DNA of 5,163 nucleotides from Cytophagales bacterium (lineage in GTDB: Bacteria; Bacteroidota; Bacteroidia; Cytophagales; Cyclobacteriaceae), in the NCBI GenBank assembly GCA_003500135.1, contig DNTA01000262.1:1-5163 (forward strand), given 5' to 3'. The notes beneath the pieces are model-generated. The model was not told the DNA's origin and ran no database searches. It worked only from the letters and a program-made list of their open reading frames with translations. The position numbers and the translations under genes are program-made. Below are positions 1-5,163 of the stretch, in pieces. Positions within the stretch are counted from its first letter, which is position 1, and each line of letters opens with the position of its first letter.

Positions 1-43
1 TAATAAAAGCTTGAATAATTAAGAATATAAATAAAAACTTATA

Positions 44-823
44 TCAATCGTATTCGACCGACTGCAATATCAGCCCCGAAGGTGGGGCAATAAAGTTCTG
101 GGGCAGCCAGTATTCCCCGGTCATTGATCCTTTGAGGTTTTCCAAAGTCATCACCCCACGCCCCAATGCGAATAAGGCGCCCATCATCAGTCGGATCTGG
201 TAACGTAAAAACCCCTTGCCAATAACGCGAAAGAGGTAATTTTCTTCCGGGAAGAAACTGGCCGTGTAGACGTCGTTGGGAAGGATCTCACTACGGTCCA
301 CCGTACGGACCAGCTCGGTGTCGGGAGAGGGCTTCACACAGAATTGCAGGAAGTTATGTGTTCCTTCAAATACTTTGGCGCCTTCCTGCATGAGTGGAAT
401 ATCCAGTGAATCACGCATATACACCATGTAGGGGGCGGCAAATGGGTGGTTCTTTTGGCCAAATGAAAAAAGATATAAGTATTCCTTTTGTTTGGGTGAG
501 TGGATCACATTGAAATCAGCATCCACTTCTTTGATATTTAAAGCCTTGATATCACTCGGCAGGTTGAGGTCCAGCTGTTGGAAAAATTCATCGATTTCAA
601 GTGGTTCACACGTAAATAGCTCAAAAGCTGTTCTATTGGCCGAAACCATGGCATCTGTTCGTCCGGCGCCCAAAGTACGAAATTCGTGATGCCCCAACAC
701 ATAGGCGATGGTGCGGTTGATCATTCCCTGCACCGTCTTGACCTTAGGTTGTTTCTGCCAGCCGTGATAGCGAAACCCAAGGTATTGCACCTCAATGAGG
801 TAATAATAGCGCTTTCTTTGCAT
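44..823 (-). CDS. truA: tRNA pseudouridine synthase A family protein (divergent TruA)
   Basis: A cytoplasmic enzyme of the TruA family, which isomerises uridines in the tRNA anticodon stem-loop (positions 38-40 for canonical TruA) to pseudouridine. The 259 residues are a normal family length. Visible family marks are YLGFRYHGWQKQP (13-25, equivalent to the YDGTxFxGWQ opening), KTVQ (29-32), the catalytic loop GAGRTDA with the presumed nucleophile Asp57, KEYLYLFS (113-120), EGTHNFLQF (153-161), KGFLRYQIRLMMGALFALGRG (a long helix, about 203-223) and a C-terminal APPSGLIL. The loop after the catalytic Asp reads AMVSAN, where canonical TruA has AGVHA, so two usually conserved positions differ. 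The frame is open to an upstream TTG at 832, but the ATG at 821-823 starts directly before the family homology and is preferred. It is divergent from the transporter and probably has its own promoter in the 824-952 gap. The enzyme class is clear. Whether this is the organism's main TruA or a paralog with other target sites cannot be decided here, so the symbol is provisional. Confidence 0.88.
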   Translation of the reverse strand: MQRKRYYYLIEVQYLGFRYHGWQKQPKVKTVQGMINRTIAYVLGHHEFRTLGAGRTDAMVSANRTAFELFTCEPLEIDEFFQQLDLNLPSDIKALNIKEVDADFNVIHSPKQKEYLYLFSFGQKNHPFAAPYMVYMRDSLDIPLMQEGAKVFEGTHNFLQFCVKPSPDTELVRTVDRSEILPNDVYTASFFPEENYLFRVIGKGFLRYQIRLMMGALFALGRGVMTLENLKGSMTGEYWLPQNFIAPPSGLILQSVEYD

Positions 824-952
824 TACCTGCAAACATGCTAAATTGTGGAAAATATGGCAACTCTTGTCATAAGTTTTGAACAGACCAACCGATTAAAGTG
901 GGTTATAAACCATTTTTTCGGGCTGTGGTTGATATAAAAACCGTTAAACACT
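824..952. promoter_or_regulatory. Divergent intergenic region between the truA-like gene and the MFS gene
   Basis: These 129 bp lie between two divergent starts and must carry both promoters unless transcription begins further in. I see no perfect Bacteroidota -7 box (TAnnTTTG). The nearest is TAAGTTTTG at 870-878 on the plus strand, which has one extra base, with a TTG at 843-845 that lies slightly too far upstream. A short inverted repeat GGTT-ATA-AACC lies at 901-911 and could be an operator, though arms this short occur by chance. No RNA gene or small ORF is evident. The promoter role is inferred from gene orientation, not from a convincing box. Confidence 0.35.
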
Positions 953-2251
953 ATGCCTGTCTTTGCCGAGAAACTTTACAATTTTATCACTGAAGATGAT
1001 GACGCTTCCGTCTGTGAGGATATTCCGGATGAGTCGTGTCATGAAATTCCAAAAAGCTTTTTATTGAACGCCGGAAATGGGGCATCTACCAAGCTCGCCG
1101 AACAACTCGTAAGTCCGAGTATTACGCTGCCCTGGATGTTTTCATTTTTAGGGGCGCCGCCTTTTTTATTCGGGTGGCTCGTGCCCTTAAAAAATATCGG
1201 CTCACTGCTGCCACAATTGTTTGTCTCCGGTAGAATCAGAACATATCCCATACGGAAGTATTTCTGGGCGCTGGCCGGAGTGATCCAGGCCGTTTGTCTG
1301 GTTGCCATGGCTTTAAGCATTGCAATTGTACCCCAAATTGCTGCCTGGATCATAGTAGTTTTATTGCTTTTATTCAGCATTGCAAGTGGAGTGGGAAGCA
1401 TTGCCTTCAAAGAAGTATTGGCCAAAACGATATCAAAAGGTGAACGCGGGCAATTGCTGGCTACAAGGGCATTCGCAGGAGGTGTTTTGGCATTATTGTC
1501 AGGCGCTTACCTGAAATTTTTTGTTTGGGACGATGCCGAAATACCGGTTTTCATTTCCATTTTGTCTATGGCTGCCCTTTTGTGGGTTCTGGCGACCTTA
1601 CTTTTTGCAGCGATCCATGAAGAAAAGGGCGCCACCAGTGGGGGCAGGAGCGCAATAAAGGAATTAAAAAGCGGATGGCAAATCTTTAGCAATAATCAGA
1701 ATTTACGCCGGTTTTTAATCGCCCTGGCCTTGTTAATGATTGTGCCGCTAGCCACTCCTTTTTATGTTATGCAGGTCAACCGGCTTACCGGTACGGATAT
1801 TACCAGTCTGGGTATACTTATCATAGTTTCCGCAGCAGCCAACATCATCGGCGGGCCGTTATGGGGTCGTTTCGCCGATCGTAAAAGTCATAAACTGATG
1901 GGCTGGATGGCTGTTTTTGGTGCAATTACGATTGTTCTTGCCCTTGTCATGTACTATGTTCCGGAATCATGGGTTTCGGTTTATACATTTGTGCCTGTTT
2001 TCCTTTTTAATTCACTGTCGCACAGCGGTACCCGGCTGGCAAGAAAAACCTACCTGGTTGATTTTGCCCCTGAAAAAGAAAGGCCCCTTTATACCTCCTT
2101 TTCCAATACAGCAATTGGAATTATCGCGCTGATTTCTGTTTTTCTGGGCTCTTTGGCTGCCTGGTTGGGTCTGCAGCTTTTTTACCTTATCCTGATTGTA
2201 TTGCTATCTGTAGGCGCTGTTATGTCATTCAGGCTAAAAAATGTATCTTGA
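953..2251 (+). CDS. Major facilitator superfamily (MFS) transporter
   Basis: An inner-membrane secondary transporter of 432 residues. The substrate cannot be told from sequence. Hydrophobic segments fit 11-12 helices, roughly at 37-57, 62-80, 104-126, 128-152, 170-190, 197-221, 252-272, 284-303, 314-335, 342-357, 383-403 and 405-425. The loop GGPLWGRFADRKSHK (300-314) between helices 8 and 9 matches the MFS signature motif A (GxLaDrxGrk) of the second half. The first-half copy is not recognisable. Before the first helix is an acidic cytoplasmic extension (about 35 residues) with a Cys pair in the pattern VCEDIPDESC (Cys21 and Cys29) followed by P and F. From memory this pattern recurs in one MFS subfamily also found in Proteobacteria. 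The ATG at 953 is chosen because it precedes this extension and follows an A-rich stretch. No good Shine-Dalgarno is present, as is usual in Bacteroidota. It could be co-transcribed with the LuxR gene 68 bp downstream, but a weak hairpin lies between them. Confidence 0.88.
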   Translation: MPVFAEKLYNFITEDDDASVCEDIPDESCHEIPKSFLLNAGNGASTKLAEQLVSPSITLPWMFSFLGAPPFLFGWLVPLKNIGSLLPQLFVSGRIRTYPIRKYFWALAGVIQAVCLVAMALSIAIVPQIAAWIIVVLLLLFSIASGVGSIAFKEVLAKTISKGERGQLLATRAFAGGVLALLSGAYLKFFVWDDAEIPVFISILSMAALLWVLATLLFAAIHEEKGATSGGRSAIKELKSGWQIFSNNQNLRRFLIALALLMIVPLATPFYVMQVNRLTGTDITSLGILIIVSAAANIIGGPLWGRFADRKSHKLMGWMAVFGAITIVLALVMYYVPESWVSVYTFVPVFLFNSLSHSGTRLARKTYLVDFAPEKERPLYTSFSNTAIGIIALISVFLGSLAAWLGLQLFYLILIVLLSVGAVMSFRLKNVS

Positions 2252-2260
2252 AATGGTAAC

Positions 2261-2280
2261 AAAGCATATGTAGCTTTTTT
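2261..2280 (+). terminator. Weak possible terminator after the MFS gene
   Basis: AAAGC (2261-2265) and GCTTT (2273-2277) form a 5-bp stem with a 7-base loop, followed by a run of six T in total to 2280, ten bases after the transporter stop. An alternative stem pairs AGCATA (2263-2268) with TATGCT (2280-2285). The stem is short and AT-rich, so termination would at best be partial and some read-through into the LuxR gene is plausible. Confidence 0.35.
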
Positions 2281-2319
2281 ATGCTCTATTTGGTCAAAAG
2301 GAATGGTATACTGTAGATA

Positions 2320-2754
2320 ATGATTGTAAGGAGGGATCTGAAATATTGGTGGCTTATCTTATTGGCAGCATTTATGGTGCTGGCGCTTAAAATAATGGAA
2401 TACAAATATGCCATTCATAAATTGTCATTGGAGTGGTTGCTTGGTCTCGTATCCGTGGCATTTTTACTGGTGGGCTTTTTCTGGAGCAGGTATATATTTA
2501 AAAATAATAATGTAGATAAAAGTGTCATCCGGAAAGATATAGATCACTTTCAGTTAAGCCCGAGGGAAAAAGATGTTTTGGATTTGATGACTAAAGGTTA
2601 TTCAAATCAGCAGATCGCCGAAAAGCTTTTTATCAGCTTGAGTACGGTTAAAACACATGTATCGAATATACTTACTAAAATGGGGCTTGAACGACGAACA
2701 CAGGCCATACAGTTGGTTTTAGAAAACAATATCGTCAAAAAACATAATGTCTGA
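2320..2754 (+). CDS. Membrane-anchored LuxR-type HTH transcriptional regulator
   Basis: A 144-residue protein that joins two predicted transmembrane helices (about 9-26 and 38-60) to a C-terminal LuxR/NarL-type DNA-binding domain (about 78-135). The HTH reads LSPREKDVLDLMTKGYSNQQIAEKL and continues STVKTHVSNILTKMGL, with the conserved Glu, Gly, IA, STVKTH and KMG positions of the family. There is no receiver (phospho-acceptor) domain and no other sensor, so it is not a classical response regulator. By topology it would sit in the inner membrane with the HTH in the cytoplasm. The ATG at 2320 is preferred because the next Met (residue 19) would cut into helix 1. An AGGAGG-like string lies inside the gene just after the start, not upstream, so it does not define this start. 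The partner is probably the DUF4199 gene 64 bp downstream on the same strand. How the signal is sensed is unknown; it may involve the membrane helices or neighbouring membrane proteins. Confidence 0.87.
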   Translation: MIVRRDLKYWWLILLAAFMVLALKIMEYKYAIHKLSLEWLLGLVSVAFLLVGFFWSRYIFKNNNVDKSVIRKDIDHFQLSPREKDVLDLMTKGYSNQQIAEKLFISLSTVKTHVSNILTKMGLERRTQAIQLVLENNIVKKHNV

Positions 2755-2778
2755 CGTCAAAATCATACTTTAGTATGA
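2752..2778. promoter_or_regulatory. Two adjacent palindromes upstream of the DUF4199 gene (candidate operator)
   Basis: A perfect 8-bp palindrome, TGACGTCA (2752-2759), overlaps the stop codon of the LuxR gene. Three bases later follows a second perfect inverted repeat, TCATACT-TT-AGTATGA (2763-2778, seven-base arms). They end 40 bp before the start of the DUF4199 gene, a position suited to an operator. NarL/LuxR-type HTH domains usually bind short inverted half-sites, so the neighbouring regulator is a natural candidate to bind here. A related sequence, ATACTGTAG (2308-2316), lies directly before the LuxR start and matches the second repeat at 8 of 9 bases. The inverted repeats are seen directly. 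Their function is inference. Confidence 0.35.
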
Positions 2779-2818
2779 GCCTCGATTAAGTTGATTTGGA
2801 CATATTGCAGCCAAAAAG

Positions 2819-3346
2819 ATGAAACAAACTGCATTAAAATTCGGAGTAGCGGCAGGCGTGATCAATGCTGTTTTGATGTTTGCGTTAATGTCGTTTTGGA
2901 AAGAAGATCAAAACTTTCAAATGGGTGAGTTGCTTGGGTATGCCTCCATGGTTCTTGCCTTAAGTATGGTATTTTTTGGTGTGCGGTACTTCAGAAATGA
3001 ACACAATACAGGCTCTATAACCTTTGGAAAAGCTTTTGCCGTTGGGCTGGGTATAGTTCTGGTTGCCTCACTGATCTATGTGGTTGGCTGGTTTGTTTAT
3101 TCCCGCCTGATAGATCCGGGTATGATGGATCAATACTTTGAAACAGGCATGCAAGCCATAAGAGAGAGCGATATTGACGAATCTGCAAAAGCGGAAAAAT
3201 TAGAGGAGATGGAGCGCTACAGATCGATGTACCAAAATCCGCTCATTGAAGCAGGCATGACATTTCTTGAGATTTTTCCTGTGGGCCTGTTGGCCAGTTT
3301 AATTGCGGCGGTTGTTTATAAAAAACGGCCACCCGAACAAAAATAA
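2819..3346 (+). CDS. DUF4199-type four-helix membrane protein
   Basis: A 175-residue integral membrane protein with no known biochemical function. It matches the DUF4199 family layout common in Bacteroidota. Helices are predicted at about 6-26, 37-57, 71-95 and 146-167. The segment SITFGKAF before helix 3 and SRLIDPGMMDQY after it are the most recognisable family parts. A long charged helical stretch (about 104-140, rich in Glu, Lys and Arg) lies between helices 3 and 4. A short basic tail, YKKRPPEQK, ends the protein. The ATG at 2819 follows AAAAAG and begins just ahead of helix 1. The gene is 64 bp after the LuxR-type regulator on the same strand and ends one base before the bidirectional terminator hairpin, so the two probably form a small unit or the regulator controls this gene. 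The family call rests on layout and motif recall, not on a profile search. Confidence 0.82.
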   Translation: MKQTALKFGVAAGVINAVLMFALMSFWKEDQNFQMGELLGYASMVLALSMVFFGVRYFRNEHNTGSITFGKAFAVGLGIVLVASLIYVVGWFVYSRLIDPGMMDQYFETGMQAIRESDIDESAKAEKLEEMERYRSMYQNPLIEAGMTFLEIFPVGLLASLIAAVVYKKRPPEQK

Positions 3347-3347
3347 A

Positions 3348-3367
3348 AAAGCTGGTATGCCAGCTTT
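3348..3367. terminator. Bidirectional intrinsic terminator between convergent DUF4199-like genes
   Basis: AAAGCTGG (3348-3355) and CCAGCTTT (3360-3367) are perfect complements around a TATG loop, giving an 8-bp stem. The hairpin starts one base after the plus-strand stop and ends three bases before the minus-strand stop. On the minus strand it is followed by a strong T-rich tract (TTTTTTATTTTT). On the plus strand it is followed by the weaker CCTTTATTT. It therefore can end both convergent transcripts, more efficiently for the minus strand. Confidence 0.88.
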
Positions 3368-3370
3368 CCT

Positions 3371-3838
3371 TTATTTGTCGGTCACAATTGGTCGGGCTTT
3401 CTTAAACCAAAGTGTAGCGGCCTGACTGAAGAAGAAGCCTGAGGCTGTACCTTCCACAAAAATTTGTGCTGTGGCAATAAACTTGTTTTGATAAATGCCC
3501 AGCGCTTCGTTGTTTTTTATTTCAGTCATAAAGGAAGGTTCAATGAAGGTTAAGAATATAAAGCCGAATACGGTGAATAACCCTGAAGAAATCAGTGCCG
3601 TAAGCATTCCTGTTCCCATTCCTTTAAAGAAATTAAAATCGGCCAGGTTTTTTCGTGCTGTTTTTACGGCTGAGAAACAACCGTAAAACATTATAACTCC
3701 ATTGAGCAAGCGCAGTTCGATTACGTGGATTAACCCAAGCATTTTCATCAACATAAAATACAATCCAAGCAATGCAAAAACGATGAGGCCCCAACGCAAT
3801 CCTATGTTTTCAATGTTATTCTGAGAGAGAATATTCAT
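3371..3838 (-). CDS. DUF4199-like four-helix membrane protein (distant paralog of the facing gene)
   Basis: A 155-residue integral membrane protein of unknown function. Predicted helices are at about 14-34, 41-59, 72-98 and 125-145. Residues 69-107 can be aligned without gaps to 68-106 of the convergent neighbour: F-x-KG against F-x-KA before helix 3, and FIEPSFM against LIDPGMM after it, with helix 3 in the same place. Both therefore look like members of one family (DUF4199), with low identity elsewhere. This copy has a shorter linker between helices 3 and 4 and fewer charges there. The ATG at 3836-3838 precedes an Asn-rich, hydrophilic start and has no clear Shine-Dalgarno sequence. It lies 89 bp downstream of the histidine kinase on the same strand and is probably transcribed from its own promoter in that gap. 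Assignment is by layout and is less secure than for its neighbour. Confidence 0.72.
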   Translation of the reverse strand: MNILSQNNIENIGLRWGLIVFALLGLYFMLMKMLGLIHVIELRLLNGVIMFYGCFSAVKTARKNLADFNFFKGMGTGMLTALISSGLFTVFGFIFLTFIEPSFMTEIKNNEALGIYQNKFIATAQIFVEGTASGFFFSQAATLWFKKARPIVTDK

Positions 3839-3927
3839 GAGGTAGTTGTTGTTTTGGTCTACTACTATAAACAGAGCCTGGGGGCAAAAGTTTAGATATT
3901 TTCCAAAAAGACAGGTGTTGGGGGAGG
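3839..3927 (-). promoter_or_regulatory. Possible promoter region of the minus-strand DUF4199-like gene
   Basis: Read on the minus strand, this 89-bp gap contains TAAACTTTTGCCCCC (about 3882-3896). It resembles the Bacteroidota -7 element TAnnTTTG followed by the C-rich bases often seen after it, but with one extra base in the box. No correctly spaced -33 TTG is clear. I see no hairpin that would end the kinase transcript, so read-through from the kinase is also possible. Confidence 0.25.
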
Positions 3928-4830
3928 CTAGCGGTCCAGTAAATGTTCTAATTCCTGAGGCACCTTTTCGTCTTCAAATTTTTGTGAAGGAATGCGAATG
4001 TGGAATGTAGTGCCTTTGTTTTCTTTGCTGTCAACTTCGATATAGCCATAATTCATCTTGACAAATTCATACACGAGCTGAAGGCCAAGCCCGAGGCCTT
4101 TTTCACCTGAAGTACCCCAGGTGCGCTTACTTTCTTTTTTGACAAATAGCCGGTCGAGTTTTTCTTTAGGAATCCCCACGCCTGAATCAGTGATTCTTAT
4201 ACATGTAAAAACACCTTCGTCTTTTGCTGATATCGAAACGCGTCCGCCGTAGGGGGTGAATTTTAATGCGTTGTTTACCAGGTTTCTTAAAATCGTGAAT
4301 ACGGCATTTCGGTCTGCCCACACTTCCATAGGGGATTCAATATTGCTATTGAGCTGAATTTTTTTAGAAATAGCCATGGTTTGAAATATGGCCACCACTT
4401 CTTCAGATATGGTTTTGATATTGAGATTTTCCGGGTTTACCGGAAGAGACCCTTTTTGGTTCATGGCCCAGCTCAACAGGTTGTCCAAAAGCATGGAAAG
4501 GTGAAGTGCCGCTTTTTCGATATGTGTAGCTACTTCGGGCAGAGCGCTGTATTGTTTTTCCTTGATGGAGCTGTTGATGATGGTTGACAAGCCATGAAAA
4601 GCATTTACAGGCCCCCTCAGGTCATGAGATATGATGGAAAAGAATTTCTCCCGAGTGGCGATGAGTGCATCTAATTTGTCGTTTTTACGTGCGAGTTCCT
4701 CTTTTTGGTTGAGGAGCATTTGGTTAGCCCTCTTTTGAAATTTGTTATTGCGATAAAGCAACAAGGCAATAATAATGACCAGGATCGAAAGGAGAATCAG
4801 ACCATACTCCTGTTTTCCTCGCTGGGACAC
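3928..4830 (-). CDS. Sensor histidine kinase core, 5'-truncated by an insertion sequence
   Basis: A 300-residue remnant of a two-component sensor kinase that would autophosphorylate on His and pass phosphate to a response regulator not present here. Visible parts in order: one transmembrane helix (10-26), a coiled coil (about 31-60), the H box FFSIISHDLRGP with His69, the N box NLVNNALKF (183-191, key Asn187), the G1 box DSGVGI (215-220), the F box around LDRLF (225-229), the G2 box GEKGLGLGL (242-250) and the closing GTTFHIRIP. All catalytic motifs are intact. What is missing is everything N-terminal. Bacteroidota kinases with this TM-coiled coil-core arrangement normally carry a long TPR or other periplasmic sensor part first. 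The frame is closed by a TGA at 4846-4848, inside the adjacent transposase gene. The only usable start seen is GTG at 4828-4830, five bases past the transposase stop, and the first residues (about MSQRG) are probably IS-derived. It is therefore best regarded as a disrupted gene that may still make a sensorless kinase. Confidence 0.85.
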   Translation of the reverse strand: MSQRGKQEYGLILLSILVIIIALLLYRNNKFQKRANQMLLNQKEELARKNDKLDALIATREKFFSIISHDLRGPVNAFHGLSTIINSSIKEKQYSALPEVATHIEKAALHLSMLLDNLLSWAMNQKGSLPVNPENLNIKTISEEVVAIFQTMAISKKIQLNSNIESPMEVWADRNAVFTILRNLVNNALKFTPYGGRVSISAKDEGVFTCIRITDSGVGIPKEKLDRLFVKKESKRTWGTSGEKGLGLGLQLVYEFVKMNYGYIEVDSKENKGTTFHIRIPSQKFEDEKVPQELEHLLDR

Positions 4831-5163
4831 CCAAGTCAGATCAAGTCAAAAAGTCGGACCAGGTATTTCTGTTCATCACTATTAATGATGGTCTTTTCTA
4901 TAGTTTGATTCGATTCCTTCAGGCTGACCTTGATGTTAAAAATGGTTTTGGCAATGTCTATGGCCTTTTCAGCACTAATGCTTGCATTCTTACTATAAAG
5001 TTGTCGTTCAAGTTCTTTATAAACCTTGTATGCGGCAAACGAAAGGCATATATGCGCTTCAATTCTTCTTTGTACACGATGGTATATTGGCCTGATCTTT
5101 AAGTCATGCTTTGAAATCCTGAAGGCTTTTTCAATTTTCCACAGTTGCCGATAGCTGTCCATT
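4815..5163 (-). mobile_element. Partial insertion sequence (IS1634-like), transposase-distal end
   Basis: The element contains the transposase C-terminus and ends somewhere between its stop (4836) and the first kinase-like residues (about 4815). The exact edge cannot be fixed because the opposite inverted repeat is outside the window. The sequence CTTGGGTGTCCCAGCGAGG (minus strand, about 4817-4835) is the candidate terminal inverted repeat. It contains a small TGGG-ACA-CCCA palindrome (4823-4833, plus-strand reading). The left coordinate given is an estimate. Confidence 0.7.
4836..5162 (-). CDS. IS4-superfamily (IS1634-like) transposase, C-terminal part, runs off the window
   Basis: The last 108 or so codons of a DDE transposase that cuts and joins the ends of its insertion sequence. 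The fragment opens with YRQLWKIEKAFRISK, which fits the C-terminal catalytic signature of the IS4 superfamily: Tyr4, Glu11 (third acidic residue of the DDE triad) and Lys18 have the Y-x6-E-x6-K spacing, although the usual Arg between Tyr and Glu is Leu here. It continues with DLKIRPIYHRVQRRIEAHIC, a stretch I associate with IS1634-type transposases, and ends with a helical tail. The Met at 5160-5162 is almost surely internal. The rest of the gene, including the first two catalytic Asp residues, lies beyond position 5163. The gene is on the same strand as, and immediately upstream of, the truncated kinase. Family-level confidence is high; the IS1634 subgroup is from memory. Confidence 0.88.
   Translation of the reverse strand: MDSYRQLWKIEKAFRISKHDLKIRPIYHRVQRRIEAHICLSFAAYKVYKELERQLYSKNASISAEKAIDIAKTIFNIKVSLKESNQTIEKTIINSDEQKYLVRLFDLI

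Noticed and set aside
1..43. AT-rich stretch downstream of the TruA-like gene as a terminator
   Set aside because: It is T/A-rich but I find no stem of useful length, so no terminator can be supported.
824..832. TTG at 830-832 as the start of the TruA-like gene (262 residues)
   Set aside because: An ATG lies three codons downstream, directly before the family homology, and nothing upstream favours the rarer TTG.
1039..1425. Minus-strand open frame of 128 codons inside the MFS gene
   Set aside because: It is antisense to a clear transporter coding sequence, has no recognisable domain and its composition mirrors the hydrophobic codons of the opposite strand.
2326..2335. Shine-Dalgarno-like AAGGAGGG near the LuxR gene start
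   Set aside because: It lies inside the coding sequence after the chosen ATG. The next Met is 13 or more codons on and would remove part of the first membrane helix. Bacteroidota rarely depend on such sites.
4381..4587. Plus-strand open frame of 68 codons within the kinase gene
   Set aside because: It lies opposite the well-conserved kinase core and shows no family features of its own.
4705..5102. Plus-strand open frames of about 65 codons across the kinase-IS junction
   Set aside because: They are antisense to the kinase and transposase genes and carry no recognisable motif.

Overview
The window looks like chromosomal DNA from a member of the phylum Bacteroidota, probably a Cytophagales/Sphingobacteriales-type lineage. 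The reasons are family-level: a divergent TruA of the type with a GRTDAMVSAN active-site loop, two small four-helix membrane proteins resembling DUF4199, a membrane-anchored LuxR-type regulator without a receiver domain, a histidine kinase core typical of Bacteroidota sensor kinases, and starts that mostly lack strong Shine-Dalgarno sequences. I cannot assign a genus.

Layout from left to right. A tRNA pseudouridine synthase (TruA family) is on the minus strand at 44-823. It is divergent from a 12-helix major facilitator transporter on the plus strand (953-2251), across a gap of about 130 bp. Next on the plus strand are a small regulator with two transmembrane helices and a LuxR DNA-binding domain (2320-2754), and a DUF4199-type membrane protein (2819-3346). 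The 64 bp between these two holds two palindromes. A strong bidirectional hairpin (3348-3367) separates this block from a second, convergent DUF4199-like gene on the minus strand (3371-3838). Upstream of that on the same strand is a histidine kinase (3928-4830). Next to the kinase, running off the right edge, is the C-terminal end of an IS4-superfamily (IS1634-like) transposase (4836-5162).

The main story is the right end. The kinase open frame starts at a GTG just 5 nt after the transposase stop and contains only one transmembrane helix, a coiled coil and the catalytic core. No sensor domain is left. The simplest reading is that an insertion sequence landed in a larger sensor kinase gene and removed or separated its N-terminal part. 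The remnant has all the visible kinase motifs and may still be expressed from IS read-through.

The centre of the window (LuxR regulator, DUF4199, palindromes, second DUF4199-like gene facing it) looks like a small membrane-linked regulatory module of unknown function. I saw no rRNA, tRNA, CRISPR array or long repeat. No stretch over 300 bp lacks a gene.
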